From assembly GCA_947375135.1 (NCBI GenBank), contig CANCER010000012.1:1-64000 (forward strand): 64,000 nucleotides of DNA. Reading direction: 5' to 3'. The position numbers were made by a program, and so were the translations under genes. A model generated the notes under the pieces. It was not told the DNA's origin, made no database searches, and saw only the letters and a program-made list of their open reading frames with translations. Positions within the stretch are counted from its first letter, which is position 1; every line of letters begins with the position of its first letter. The DNA comes from Comamonadaceae bacterium (GTDB lineage: Bacteria; Pseudomonadota; Gammaproteobacteria; Burkholderiales; Burkholderiaceae_C). Below are positions 50,775-59,527 of this stretch, one piece after another.

Positions 50775-52394
50775 ATGATCAGTTCCCTAGCGCATCTCAG
50801 AATGCGTAAGACTGCCGTGCTGGCAGCTATTGCCTTGCCCGCACTCATGGCCATGGGTGCCGTGTCGGCCAAGACCCTGGTCTATTGCTCTGAAGGCAGC
50901 CCGGAAAACTTCTACCCCGGCATCAACACAACCGGCACATCGTTTGACGTAACCGAACAGATTTACGACAACCTGGTCAACTTCGAACGCGGTGGTACCA
51001 AGGTCGTACCGGCCTTGGCAGAAAAATGGACCATCTCCAAAGACGGACTGGAATACACCTTCAACCTACGCCGTGGCGTGAAGTGGCAGTCCAGCAAGAA
51101 TTTCACTCCATCACGGGACTTCAACGCCGATGACGTGCTGTTCATGTTCGAGCGCCAGTGGAAAGAGAATGACCCCTTCTTCAAGGTCACCAGCTCCAAC
51201 CACAGTTACTTTGGCGACATGGGCATGCCCGCGCTGCTCAAGTCGGTAGACAAGGTGGATGAGTACACCGTCAAGGTCACGCTGAACAACCCTGAAGCGC
51301 CCTTCCTGGCCAACCTGGCGATGCAGTTTGCCGGAGTGCAGTCCAAGGAATACGCCATCGCGATGCTCAAGGCCGGCACGCCCGAAAAGATCGACCAGGA
51401 CCCGATAGGCACAGGCCCCTTCCAACTGGTGCAGTACCAGAAGGACGCCATCATCCGCTTCAAGGCCTTCTCGCAATACTGGGCCGGCAAGGCCAAGATT
51501 GACGACCTGATCTTCTCCATCACGCCCGACGCATCGGTGCGCTGGGCCAAGTTGCAAAAGGGTGAATGCCACGTCATGCCCTACCCCAACCCGGCTGACC
51601 TGGACACCATGCGCAAGGACGCCAATGTGGTGGTGCAAGAACAGCCCGGCCTGAACATCGGCTACCTGGCCTACAACACCACCAAGAAACCGTTTGACGA
51701 TGTGCGCGTGCGCAAGGCCATCAACATGGCCATCGACAAAAAGGCGATTGTGTCGGCCGTCTACTTGAGCACCGGCGTTGCCGCCACCAACCCGATTCCG
51801 CCGGGACAGTGGTCGTACAACAAGGCCATCAAGGATGACGCCTTCAATCCTGCAGAAGCCAAGAAGCTGCTGGCAGCTGCAGGCTTTCCCAACGGCTTCA
51901 CCACCGACCTGTGGGCCATGCCGGTGCAACGCCCCTACAACCCGAATGCCAAGCGCATTGCCGAGCTGATGCAGGCGGACCTGGCCAAGATCGGCGTCAA
52001 GGCGGAAATCAAGAGCTTTGAATGGGGCGAGTACCGCAAGCGCATGCAAAACGGCGAACACCAGATGGGCATGCTGGGTTGGACCGGCGACAATGGCGAT
52101 CCGGACAACTTCCTGAACACGCTGCTGGGTTGCGCGTCGGCCAAGAGCAATGGCTCCAACGTGGCCAAGTTCTGCTACAAGCCTTTCGACGATCTGGTGC
52201 TCAAAGCCAAGCAGGTCACCAATCCGGCCGAGCGCACCAAGCTCTACGAAAAAGCCCAGGTGATCTTCAAGGAGCAAGCGCCCTGGTTCACCATTGCCCA
52301 CGCGGTGCAGATTGCACCTGTGCGCAAGGAAGTGATTGACTACAAGCTGAGTCCTTTTGCCAAACACACCTTCTACGGCGTGGATATCAAATAG
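50775..52394 (+). CDS. dppA: Dipeptide ABC transporter substrate-binding protein DppA
   Basis: A 539-residue periplasmic binding protein with a signal peptide (residues about 1-36, cut near VSAKTLVY). The class C fold begins with CSEGSPENFYPGINTTGTSF and contains DQDPIGTGPFQLVQY and GWTGDNGDPDNFLNTLLGC. It resembles DppA closely, and heme or dipeptide binding are both known for it. The ATG at 50775 follows a clear GGAGG. Unlike in E. coli, the binding-protein gene is last in the operon. A strong terminator follows. Confidence 0.93.
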   Translation: MISSLAHLRMRKTAVLAAIALPALMAMGAVSAKTLVYCSEGSPENFYPGINTTGTSFDVTEQIYDNLVNFERGGTKVVPALAEKWTISKDGLEYTFNLRRGVKWQSSKNFTPSRDFNADDVLFMFERQWKENDPFFKVTSSNHSYFGDMGMPALLKSVDKVDEYTVKVTLNNPEAPFLANLAMQFAGVQSKEYAIAMLKAGTPEKIDQDPIGTGPFQLVQYQKDAIIRFKAFSQYWAGKAKIDDLIFSITPDASVRWAKLQKGECHVMPYPNPADLDTMRKDANVVVQEQPGLNIGYLAYNTTKKPFDDVRVRKAINMAIDKKAIVSAVYLSTGVAATNPIPPGQWSYNKAIKDDAFNPAEAKKLLAAAGFPNGFTTDLWAMPVQRPYNPNAKRIAELMQADLAKIGVKAEIKSFEWGEYRKRMQNGEHQMGMLGWTGDNGDPDNFLNTLLGCASAKSNGSNVAKFCYKPFDDLVLKAKQVTNPAERTKLYEKAQVIFKEQAPWFTIAHAVQIAPVRKEVIDYKLSPFAKHTFYGVDIK

Positions 52395-52456
52395 CGCGTT
52401 GACCCCGGGTAACAAGATGGGGTAACGGACTAAAGTCCGCCATCCCATCCCGCAAT

Positions 52457-52495
52457 AAAAGCCTGTCGTAGCAACACGACAGGCTTTTATTTTGT
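52457..52495 (+). terminator. Intrinsic terminator after dppA
   Basis: AAAAGCCTGTCGT (52457-52469) and ACGACAGGCTTTT (52476-52488) form a 13-pair stem with a six-base loop, followed by ATTTTG. It ends the dppBCDFA operon. Confidence 0.92.
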
Positions 52496-52687
52496 CTTTC
52501 ATTAAATAAGTAAAATAAAATTCGGTTTATTGTTACAAAATTTGACTTTTCGCAAGCCGCAATCCTGCCGAAACGGTGTCTTTTGTTTTAACGTAACACA
52601 GGTCAATTTCCAGGCAAGGAATGACCAAACAATCAGCCCCCCGCGACCTGTGACAAGGTTGGCACCGACTAAAGGAGTTTTATTACC
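52496..52687. other. AT-rich intergenic stretch downstream of the dpp operon
   Basis: From about 52500 to 52620 the sequence is clearly AT-richer than its surroundings. I see no coding frame, RNA fold or repeat that I can support here. It ends with an AAAGGAG at about 52672, in front of a short GTG-started frame. Confidence 0.5.
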
Positions 52688-52900
52688 GTGAAAGCGACTG
52701 CCCAAACAAAGCGCCGCTGCGAATGCAACGGCGACGATGGTGACAAGACAGGTGGTACCCTGAGAAGAGTCTGTATTTGCGGGTTCAAAGCATCCCGCAT
52801 CATCGAGAGCCCGCCAGGCCAGTCCTGGGCCGAGTTTTGCGACCAACTGGAGAAGCCCGCATTCCTCTACCCGGTGACGGGCTTCGGCGACCTAGAATAA
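52688..52900 (+). CDS. Possible small cysteine-containing protein
   Basis: A 70-codon frame starting at GTG, with AAAGGAG ten bases upstream. It begins [20 protein letters not shown] and holds a second CxC (VCICGF), so a zinc site is conceivable. It overlaps the end of fhs on the other strand by nine bases. I do not recognise the family, and a chance frame is quite possible; the main support is the Shine-Dalgarno and the paired CxC motifs. Confidence 0.28.
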   Translation: MKATAQTKRRCECNGDDGDKTGGTLRRVCICGFKASRIIESPPGQSWAEFCDQLEKPAFLYPVTGFGDLE

Positions 52901-54568
52901 TCCTGAAATCCTGCCGTCGTCGTCGATGTCGATACGTGACGACGCGGGCTCCTTGGGCAGGCCCGGCATGGTCATGATGTCGCCGCAAATCATCACGACA
53001 AACTCAGCACCGGCGGCCAGCCGTACTTCCCGAATATTCACCGTATGCCCGCCGGGCGCAGCGCGCAGCTTGGGATCGGTGGAAAACGAATACTGGGTCT
53101 TGGCCACGCACACCGGGTAATGGCCATAACCATCCAACTGCAACTTCTCGATCTTGGCGCGTATGGCCGCATCGGCGGAAATACCGGCCGCACCGTAGAC
53201 CTTGGTGGCAATAGCCTGCATCTTGTCCCACAAGGTGTCGCTGTCTTCGTAGACGAACTGCATGTTGGACGTACCGGATTCAGCCAGCTTGACCACCATA
53301 TGGGCCAATTCTTCGGCACCCTTGGAGCCATCGGCCCAATGCCGCGCCACCACCACCGGCACGCCCAGTTTGTCCATGCGCGCGCCCAATAGCGCCAGTT
53401 CCTCCGGCGTATCCGAGGTGAAATGGTTGATGGAGACCACACAGGCCAGGCCATAGCGGTTGCGCACGTTATCGACGTGGCGCTCCAGATTGGCGATCCC
53501 TGCGTCCAGCGCCACCAGATCGGGCGTATTCAAATCCTGGGGTCCCACTCCACCATGGTGCTTGAGGGCACGCAGCGTAGCCACCACCACCACCGCATCA
53601 GGGCGCAGCCCGGACTTGCGGCACTTGATATCGATGAACTTTTCGGCGCCCAGATCGGCGCCAAAACCGGCCTCCGTCACCACATATTCCCCGAGCTTGA
53701 GCGCCGCGTTGGTAGCGGTAATGGTGTTGCAGCCGTGGGCAATATTGGCAAACGGACCACCGTGGATGATGGCCGGGTTGTTCTCCAGGGTCTGCACCAG
53801 GTTCGGCTTGATGGCATCTTTCAGCAGCGCGGCCATGGCCCCATGGGCCTGCAAGTCGCGGGCACGGATAGGGGCTTGCTCGCGGGTGTAACCCACGATG
53901 ATGTTGCCCAGACGCTCCTTCAAATCACGGCGCGACGTCGCCAGGCAGAAGATGGCCATCACTTCAGACGCCACCACAATGTCAAAACCATCCTCGCGCG
54001 GGAAGCCATTGGCGGGACCGCCCAGCGACACCACCATATTACGCAAGGCACGGTCGTTCATGTCCATGACTCGGCGCCAGGTGATGCGGCGTGCGTCAAA
54101 ACCCAGTGCGTTGCCGTGGTGAATGTGGTTGTCCAGCAGCGCAGCCAGCAGGTTGTGCGCCAGCGCAATGGCGCTGAAGTCGCCGGTGAAGTGCAGGTTG
54201 ATGTCCTCCATGGGTACGACCTGGGCATAGCCGCCACCGGCCGCTCCCCCCTTCATGCCGAACACCGGGCCCAAGGAGGGTTCACGCAGGGCGATTACCG
54301 TGCGCTTGCCGATGCGGTTGAGTGCGTCACCCAGACCCACGGTGGTGGTGGTCTTGCCTTCGCCGGCGGGGGTCGGGCTGATGGCGGTGACCAGAATCAG
54401 CTTGCCCTTGGGGCCCGGGTGTTTGTCCAGCCAGACCAGATCAATCTTGGCCTTGTAGTGACCGTAGGGCTCCAGCGCTTCGGCTGGAATCCCCAGGCGG
54501 TCTTTGGCCAACTGCATGATGGGAACCAGGGTTGATGCCTGTGCGATTTCAATGTCCGAAAGTGCCAC
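52892..54568 (-). CDS. fhs: Formate--tetrahydrofolate ligase
   Basis: A 558-residue enzyme that makes 10-formyl-THF from formate, ATP and THF. The P-loop [14 protein letters not shown] is at about residue 65, then [20 protein letters not shown] and a long formate/THF-binding core, ending near [21 protein letters not shown] take the GTG at 54568, since GGAGA lies six bases upstream and the length then matches the family; an ATG at 54604 would add 12 residues. It is separate from other one-carbon genes here. Confidence 0.95.
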   Translation of the reverse strand: MALSDIEIAQASTLVPIMQLAKDRLGIPAEALEPYGHYKAKIDLVWLDKHPGPKGKLILVTAISPTPAGEGKTTTTVGLGDALNRIGKRTVIALREPSLGPVFGMKGGAAGGGYAQVVPMEDINLHFTGDFSAIALAHNLLAALLDNHIHHGNALGFDARRITWRRVMDMNDRALRNMVVSLGGPANGFPREDGFDIVVASEVMAIFCLATSRRDLKERLGNIIVGYTREQAPIRARDLQAHGAMAALLKDAIKPNLVQTLENNPAIIHGGPFANIAHGCNTITATNAALKLGEYVVTEAGFGADLGAEKFIDIKCRKSGLRPDAVVVVATLRALKHHGGVGPQDLNTPDLVALDAGIANLERHVDNVRNRYGLACVVSINHFTSDTPEELALLGARMDKLGVPVVVARHWADGSKGAEELAHMVVKLAESGTSNMQFVYEDSDTLWDKMQAIATKVYGAAGISADAAIRAKIEKLQLDGYGHYPVCVAKTQYSFSTDPKLRAAPGGHTVNIREVRLAAGAEFVVMICGDIMTMPGLPKEPASSRIDIDDDGRISGLF

Positions 54569-54700
54569 GCTGTCTCCAGTTTTTTGGTGTTGGAAGTCAA
54601 CCATTCTGAGGACATGGTCGCACCCCATTATCCCGAAAGCGGCACGTCTTGTTTCCTTAACGGCAGCGCAAACATGCCCCGTGCGTAAGTTCGCCCCAGG

Positions 54701-56048
54701 TCAACGGCTGCGCAATTGCAGCAGTTGGGCCGCTGCACGCCGCCCAGAAAGCAAGGCGCCATGGGCCGAACTGAAGTCATGGCGCATGGTCGCTTCCCCT
54801 GCAAAAAATACCCGTGCGCCCAACGGGGCAGCGAGGTCGTCGCGCATGGCAGGCTTTGCGCCCAGTGCGTTGAACGAATACGCTCCCAGCGCAAACGGAT
54901 CGCTGCCCCAGCGGGTGATCTGGTAGTCCAGCGGACCGGGTATCTGCGTGCCGAAGATTGTGCGCAGGCTCTGCATGGCACTGGCCACAATAGCGGTGTC
55001 ACCCAGGGCCTCCAGGTCGCGCCCCTGCTGAGCGGCGTTGAAGCCGAGCAAAACCGGCAAGCCGGCCGCACGCACCAGGCTGACCCACTGTGTCCACGCA
55101 GGCCCGGTGCCCGGCACATGCTCCAGCCAATCCACATCGCCCGGCCAGAAGGCCTTCTCAAAACGTAAGTAGCATTTATTCAACACCCCCATGCCCAGCG
55201 CTTGAATGGCTTGGCGCTTGGACGGAGGCAGGGGCGGTGAAAAGCGAACCGCTTCGGCCTTGAGTACGCCCAGCGGCATCGGCGCGGAACTCACTGCGGT
55301 CGGTCTGCACCTGAACGCCGCTGCCACTCCAATCGATACTGCGCACCACCTGGCTACGCTCGATGTGCAGATCGCGCGCCAGATAGTCGGCTACCACGCC
55401 AAACCCTTTTGCGAACAAGGCATCTTCGCCTTTGAACGCCCGGGCATCGTCATACCAGTGGGCGGAGAGTGCGCCGGCATCCCCCGCATATTCGGTTTCG
55501 AAACGGCCGCGCAAAATAAAGCGCAACAGGTGCTGATCGTCTGCCGAAAGGCGCACGCTGGCGGCCCAGGCATCGGCCACAGCCTGTACCGACTGGTCGG
55601 CAGACCGCTGTTGTGCCTTGTGCAAGGCCTGGTTGAAGGACGCCGCAAGGGCATCCAGATGCTCTTCCTGCATGGCGGACAGGGCCTGCCCGGTGGGCCC
55701 GTAGGACACACTGCGGTCATAACTGGTTTGCAGCAAGGTAGCCGGAATTGCGCGCGCAATGTCGGTCAGCGGATTGCCCTGCACACCGTGAATCCAGCTG
55801 GCGCCCAGGTCCAGCGGGGCGTCCGCCCAGCGCTGGCTGGTCCAGATACGCCCGCCCATGCGCTCGCGCGCTTCCAGCAGCACGACCGCATACCCGGCCT
55901 GCTGCAGCAACTGCGCCGCTGACAAGCCGGCCAGACCCGCTCCAATAACCAGAACGCTGCCGCGCTCAGCCACTGCAGACCGCGCCGGGACGGCCATGCC
56001 AGCGGCGGCCCAAGCCGCACTTCCTGCCATCAGGAAACGTCTGCGCAT
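54701..56048 (-). pseudogene. FAD-dependent monoamine oxidase, broken by a frame change near 55276
   Basis: An amine-oxidase gene in two pieces. The N-terminal piece has a twin-arginine-like signal (MRRRFLMAGSAAWAAAG), an FAD-binding VLVIGAGLAGLSAAQLL and ARERMGGRIWTSQRW. It stays in frame down to EFRAD at about 55276 and then reads into another frame. The C-terminal piece resumes at PLGVLKAEAVRFSPPLP, keeps FNAL...FFAGEAT and ends at 54701. Five or so residues expected between EFRAD and PLGVLK are missing, so a deletion of about 16-17 bases, perhaps between short GCCG repeats, fits. A sequencing error cannot explain both the missing residues and the frame. Confidence 0.78.
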
Positions 56049-56059
56049 CCGGCCGCCCG

Positions 56060-56419
56060 CTAAAAGCCTATGCGCAGCAGGCTGTATGCCGCAACCAAAG
56101 TCATCACCAGTGCACTGCCGTAGCACACGATTTTGGACGGCGTGCCATGCGGAATGCCCACATCGTGCAGGCTGTGGAAGATGCGGTGCGCCGCATGCCA
56201 GGCAAACAGCGCGATCACCACAAACACAAAGCCCTTGCCGATGAAGTTCTGGGTGAAAGCCAGCATGCGTGCATAGCCCATGAAGTCGGCCCTGACCACC
56301 AGGGCCAGCGGCGTAGCAATTCCGGTGATGAGCACCAATGCGCTGCCCAGCAGGGCAGACAGCACGCCGCCGGCACCAAACAGCAACCAGAAGAACGGTG
56401 CGTTGCTGCGTTTTTTCAT
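56060..56419 (-). CDS. frdD: Fumarate reductase membrane subunit D
   Basis: A 119-residue protein with three hydrophobic helices (about 12-35, 60-80 and 98-119), ending the frdABCD operon. HAAHRIFHSLHDVGIPHG matches FrdD. It anchors the catalytic subunits and helps bind quinol. The start overlaps the frdC stop in an ATGA. Confidence 0.88.
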   Translation of the reverse strand: MKKRSNAPFFWLLFGAGGVLSALLGSALVLITGIATPLALVVRADFMGYARMLAFTQNFIGKGFVFVVIALFAWHAAHRIFHSLHDVGIPHGTPSKIVCYGSALVMTLVAAYSLLRIGF

Positions 56420-56835
56420 GACTGGCTCCAGATTGCCAGCAACAGCGTCAGGACGAAGGCCACCGCCGCCACGCTCCAGCCGGTGCGCTGTATGCGCTCG
56501 GCACTCAACCTCTCGCCGTTGATCACCATGGGTGCCATGGTTTTGGGCATGATTTCAAACCAGCTGTAGGTGTGCACCAGCATGCTGATGAGCAGGACCA
56601 GATGCAACAACAGGGAAGGAAGGGTCTGCATGGACTGCAGCCAGCCATGCCAGGCCCGCTCGCCCTGGCTCAGACGCAGCACGCCCACAGCCAGGATCAG
56701 CGCATAGATCCACACCGCGATAGCCGTAGCCTCACGCACCATGTAGCGCACGAAAAAGGCATTGCCCTTCCACCAGCCCGCCATGGGCCGCACATAGGGG
56801 CGGCGCACGGTTTTGACGTCCACTTGAGACTTCAT
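56416..56835 (-). CDS. frdC: Fumarate reductase membrane subunit C
   Basis: A 139-residue membrane protein with three helices. RRPYVRPMAGWWKGNAFFVR and YMVREATAIAVWIYALIL, then HTYSWFEIMPKTM, are typical of FrdC. The ATG at 56835 lies just after the frdB stop. It forms the quinol-binding anchor with FrdD. Confidence 0.9.
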   Translation of the reverse strand: MKSQVDVKTVRRPYVRPMAGWWKGNAFFVRYMVREATAIAVWIYALILAVGVLRLSQGERAWHGWLQSMQTLPSLLLHLVLLISMLVHTYSWFEIMPKTMAPMVINGERLSAERIQRTGWSVAAVAFVLTLLLAIWSQS

Positions 56836-56836
56836 A

Positions 56837-57583
56837 TCAGCCTCCTTTCTTGGGGAAGAAGCGCGCGAAATAATCCACCGCGCTGTTGATCTTGTTCTGG
56901 TTCACCGCATTGGCCGGATCCACCCCCTTGGGGCACACCTCGGAGCAGTAGCCCACCGCGGTGCAGCTCCACACGCCCTCTTCCGCGTTCAGGATTTCCA
57001 TGCGCTCGGCTTTGCCGCCATCGCGCGAGTCGGCGTTGTAGCGGTGCAGAAGCGCCAGCACGCCGGGGCCGGTGAAGTCCGGGTTCAGACCGAACTGCGG
57101 GCAAGCGGCATAGCACAGCATGCAGTTGATGCAGGAGCTGTACTGCTCAAACGCCGCCAGTTGTTCCGGGCTCTGCAGGTATTCGCCTTCGCTCAAAGCG
57201 CGCTCTTCCTTGGGGATGAGGTAGGGCTTGATGCTCTCCAGCTTCTTCACAAAGGGCTCGACGCTGACCATCAGGTCGCGCTCTATGGGCAGATGGTCCA
57301 GCGCCTCCACCTTCACCGGGCCGGGGTACAGATCGCGCAAAAAGGTCTGGCAGGAAAGGCTGGGTTTGCGGTTGATCATCATGCCGCAGCTGCCGCAAAT
57401 GGCCATGCGGCAGGACCAGCGGAAGCTCACGCTGCCGTCGATCTCGTCCTTGATGTATTGCAGGCCCTGCAGCACCGACATGTCTTCGGTAAACGGCACC
57501 TGGTAGCTTTGCCAGACCGGCTCGCTCTCCTGCTCGGGGCGGTAGCGCAGCACCTGGATCTCCATCATGCGGGCTTCAGCCAT
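56837..57583 (-). CDS. frdB: Fumarate reductase iron-sulfur subunit
   Basis: A 248-residue subunit with the three Fe-S clusters. The N-terminal [2Fe-2S] pattern is SCRMAICGSCGMMINRKPSL with a later Cys. The C-terminal half has CINCMLCYAACP and YCSEVCPKGVDP for the [4Fe-4S] and [3Fe-4S] centres. The ATG at 57583 follows AAGGAGAG and overlaps the end of frdA by eight bases. Confidence 0.94.
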   Translation of the reverse strand: MAEARMMEIQVLRYRPEQESEPVWQSYQVPFTEDMSVLQGLQYIKDEIDGSVSFRWSCRMAICGSCGMMINRKPSLSCQTFLRDLYPGPVKVEALDHLPIERDLMVSVEPFVKKLESIKPYLIPKEERALSEGEYLQSPEQLAAFEQYSSCINCMLCYAACPQFGLNPDFTGPGVLALLHRYNADSRDGGKAERMEILNAEEGVWSCTAVGYCSEVCPKGVDPANAVNQNKINSAVDYFARFFPKKGG

Positions 57584-59378
57584 GTGCACTCTCCTTGGCA
57601 TGTTGCTCGGCATCGGCCTTTTCACCGGCTGCGCCATAGGCGCGTGTACCGGGCTGCGAACTGGTGATCTTCACCGGCCCGTAGGCAATGCGCGGCGGCC
57701 CGTCGCCCTGGTAATAGGCCAGCGAATGCTGCAGAAAGTTGACATCGTCGCGCGCCTCGAAGCCGTCCAGGCGCTGGTGCGAACCGCGCGACTCTTTGCG
57801 GCTCAGTGCCGAATGCGCCATGGCCTCGGCCACATCGAGCAGATAGCCCAGCTCGATGGCCAGCAGCCACTCGGTGTTCCAGCCATGCGAATGGTCGTCG
57901 AGCTTGATGTGCTTGTAGCGCTGGCGCAGTTCGGCCAGCTTGTCACAGGTGGCCTGCATGGTGTCGGCGCTGCGGTAAATGCCGCAACCGTCTTCCATGC
58001 TTTGCGCCATTTCACGGCGGATGGTGGCAATGCGCTCGGTGCCGTTGTGGCGGGTGCGCAAGGCCTCGGCGCTGGCCTTGGCGGCCTGGGCCTGGGCCAG
58101 CATCTTCGGCGTGGGCAAAGCGGGCTTGGCCCCCTGCTTGGCGAACTGCGCGGCCTGCTCGCCGGCGATCTTGCCAAACACAATCAGCTCGGTCAGTGAA
58201 TTGGAGCCCAGCCGGTTGGCACCATGGATGCCGACGCTGGAGCATTCGCCCACTGAAAACAGGCCGGGCAAGGTGGAGGCCGTATTGCCGTCCGCAATGA
58301 TGCCGCCCATGGTGTAGTGCACCGCCGGCAGCACGGGAATAGGCTCTTTCGCAGGGTCAACGCCCAGGTATTCCACCGCCAGCTCGTAAATTTGCGGCAG
58401 GCGCTCACGCAGCTTTTTCTCGCCCAGATGGCGCAGGTCCAGGTGCACCACCTCGCCATGGCGGCTGCTCACCGTCTTGCCCTTTTGCTTCTCGTGCCAG
58501 AAGGCCTGGCTCAGGCGGTCGCGGGGTCCCAATTCCATGGCCTTGTTGCGCGGCTCCGGTGAGGCCGGGCCCAGGCCGTAGTCCTGCAGGTAGCGGTAGC
58601 CGTCCTTGTTGAGCAGAAAGCCGCCCTCGCCGCGGCAGGCTTCGGTAAACAGCAGGCCGGTGCCCGGCATGCAGGTGGGGTGGTATTGCACAAATTCCAT
58701 GTCGCGCAGCGGCACGCCGTGGCGGTAGGCCAGGGCCATGCCGTCGCCGGTGACGATGCCGCCATTGGTGTTCTCGCGGAATACGCGCCCCGCACCGCCG
58801 GTGGCGATGATGACGGACTTGGCCTGTATCAGCGTGAATTCGCCGGTGGCGATGTTGATCACCAATGCACCCTGCACCGCCCCATCGTCCACCACCAGGT
58901 CCATGCAAAAGTATTCGTCAAAGCGCTGGATGCTGGGGTATTTGATGGAGGTCTGGAACAGCGTGTGCAGCATGTGGAAGCCGGTCTTGTCGGCGGCAAA
59001 CCAGGTGCGCTCGATCTTCATGCCGCCAAAGGCGCGCACATTCACATGGCCATCTTCCTTGCGGCTCCAGGGGCAGCCCCAGTGCTCCATCTGCACCAGC
59101 GACTCATGCGCCTGCGCCACGAAGGACTCCACCACATCCTGCTCGCACAGCCAGTCGCCGCCGGCCACGGTATCGTGGAAGTGCGCCTCCAGGCTGTCAT
59201 GCGCCTGCGTCACCGCAGCGGCACCGCCTTCGGCGGCCACGGTATGGCTGCGCATGGGATAGACCTTGGACACCAGCGCGATCTTGAGCGCCGGGTCCGC
59301 CTCGGCCACGGCAATCGCCGCCCGCAAACCGCCACCGCCCGCGCCAATGATGGCCACATCCACTTGAATTACTTGCAT
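57576..59378 (-). CDS. frdA: Fumarate reductase flavoprotein subunit
   Basis: A 600-residue flavoprotein. The FAD motif AIIGAGGGGLRAAIAVAE is near the start, and the FAD-linking histidine is in RSHTVAAEGGAAAVTQ. The active-site region has QYHPTCMPGTGLLFTEACRG and the fumarate-binding part includes HLDLRHLGEKKLRERLP. It reduces fumarate with electrons from the quinol pool, in anaerobic respiration or redox balance. AGGAGA precedes the ATG at 59378. A separate sdh operon is not seen here, so this set could also run in reverse. Confidence 0.94.
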   Translation of the reverse strand: MQVIQVDVAIIGAGGGGLRAAIAVAEADPALKIALVSKVYPMRSHTVAAEGGAAAVTQAHDSLEAHFHDTVAGGDWLCEQDVVESFVAQAHESLVQMEHWGCPWSRKEDGHVNVRAFGGMKIERTWFAADKTGFHMLHTLFQTSIKYPSIQRFDEYFCMDLVVDDGAVQGALVINIATGEFTLIQAKSVIIATGGAGRVFRENTNGGIVTGDGMALAYRHGVPLRDMEFVQYHPTCMPGTGLLFTEACRGEGGFLLNKDGYRYLQDYGLGPASPEPRNKAMELGPRDRLSQAFWHEKQKGKTVSSRHGEVVHLDLRHLGEKKLRERLPQIYELAVEYLGVDPAKEPIPVLPAVHYTMGGIIADGNTASTLPGLFSVGECSSVGIHGANRLGSNSLTELIVFGKIAGEQAAQFAKQGAKPALPTPKMLAQAQAAKASAEALRTRHNGTERIATIRREMAQSMEDGCGIYRSADTMQATCDKLAELRQRYKHIKLDDHSHGWNTEWLLAIELGYLLDVAEAMAHSALSRKESRGSHQRLDGFEARDDVNFLQHSLAYYQGDGPPRIAYGPVKITSSQPGTRAYGAAGEKADAEQHAKESAHG

Positions 59379-59439
59379 TCGATTCTCCTGGGCTAATGCC
59401 ACTTGTGCGCACAATCTACGCGCTTAGCACAGCGGCGTA

Positions 59440-59453
59440 CTGACTTGCATCAA
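59440..59453 (-). promoter_or_regulatory. FNR/ANR-like site upstream of frdA
   Basis: TTGATGCAAGTCAG matches eight of the ten fixed bases of the FNR consensus TTGATNNNNATCAA. It is centred 41-42 bases before a plausible start near 59405, which has a TAGATT -10 element at 59418-59413. That spacing is the classic class II arrangement for FNR activation and fits anaerobic induction of frd. Confidence 0.55.
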
Positions 59454-59527
59454 GAATGCAGCGTGGCCAATCGGATAGAGGGTGACAGGGGTGGGGCGTC
59501 AGGCACTGCGCCTACCCACCTGGAAAG

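Noticed and set aside
51111..52502. A 463-codon minus-strand frame opposite dppA
   Set aside because: dppA has a signal peptide and the binding-protein fold; the opposite frame is a shadow.
52502..52846. A 114-codon minus-strand frame downstream of dppA
   Set aside because: It covers AT-rich intergenic sequence, lacks a ribosome-binding site and has no recognisable domain.
55176..56126. Two separate genes for the amine oxidase pieces
   Set aside because: The downstream piece lacks a start with a ribosome-binding site and an FAD motif, and together the two pieces make one normal-length oxidase.
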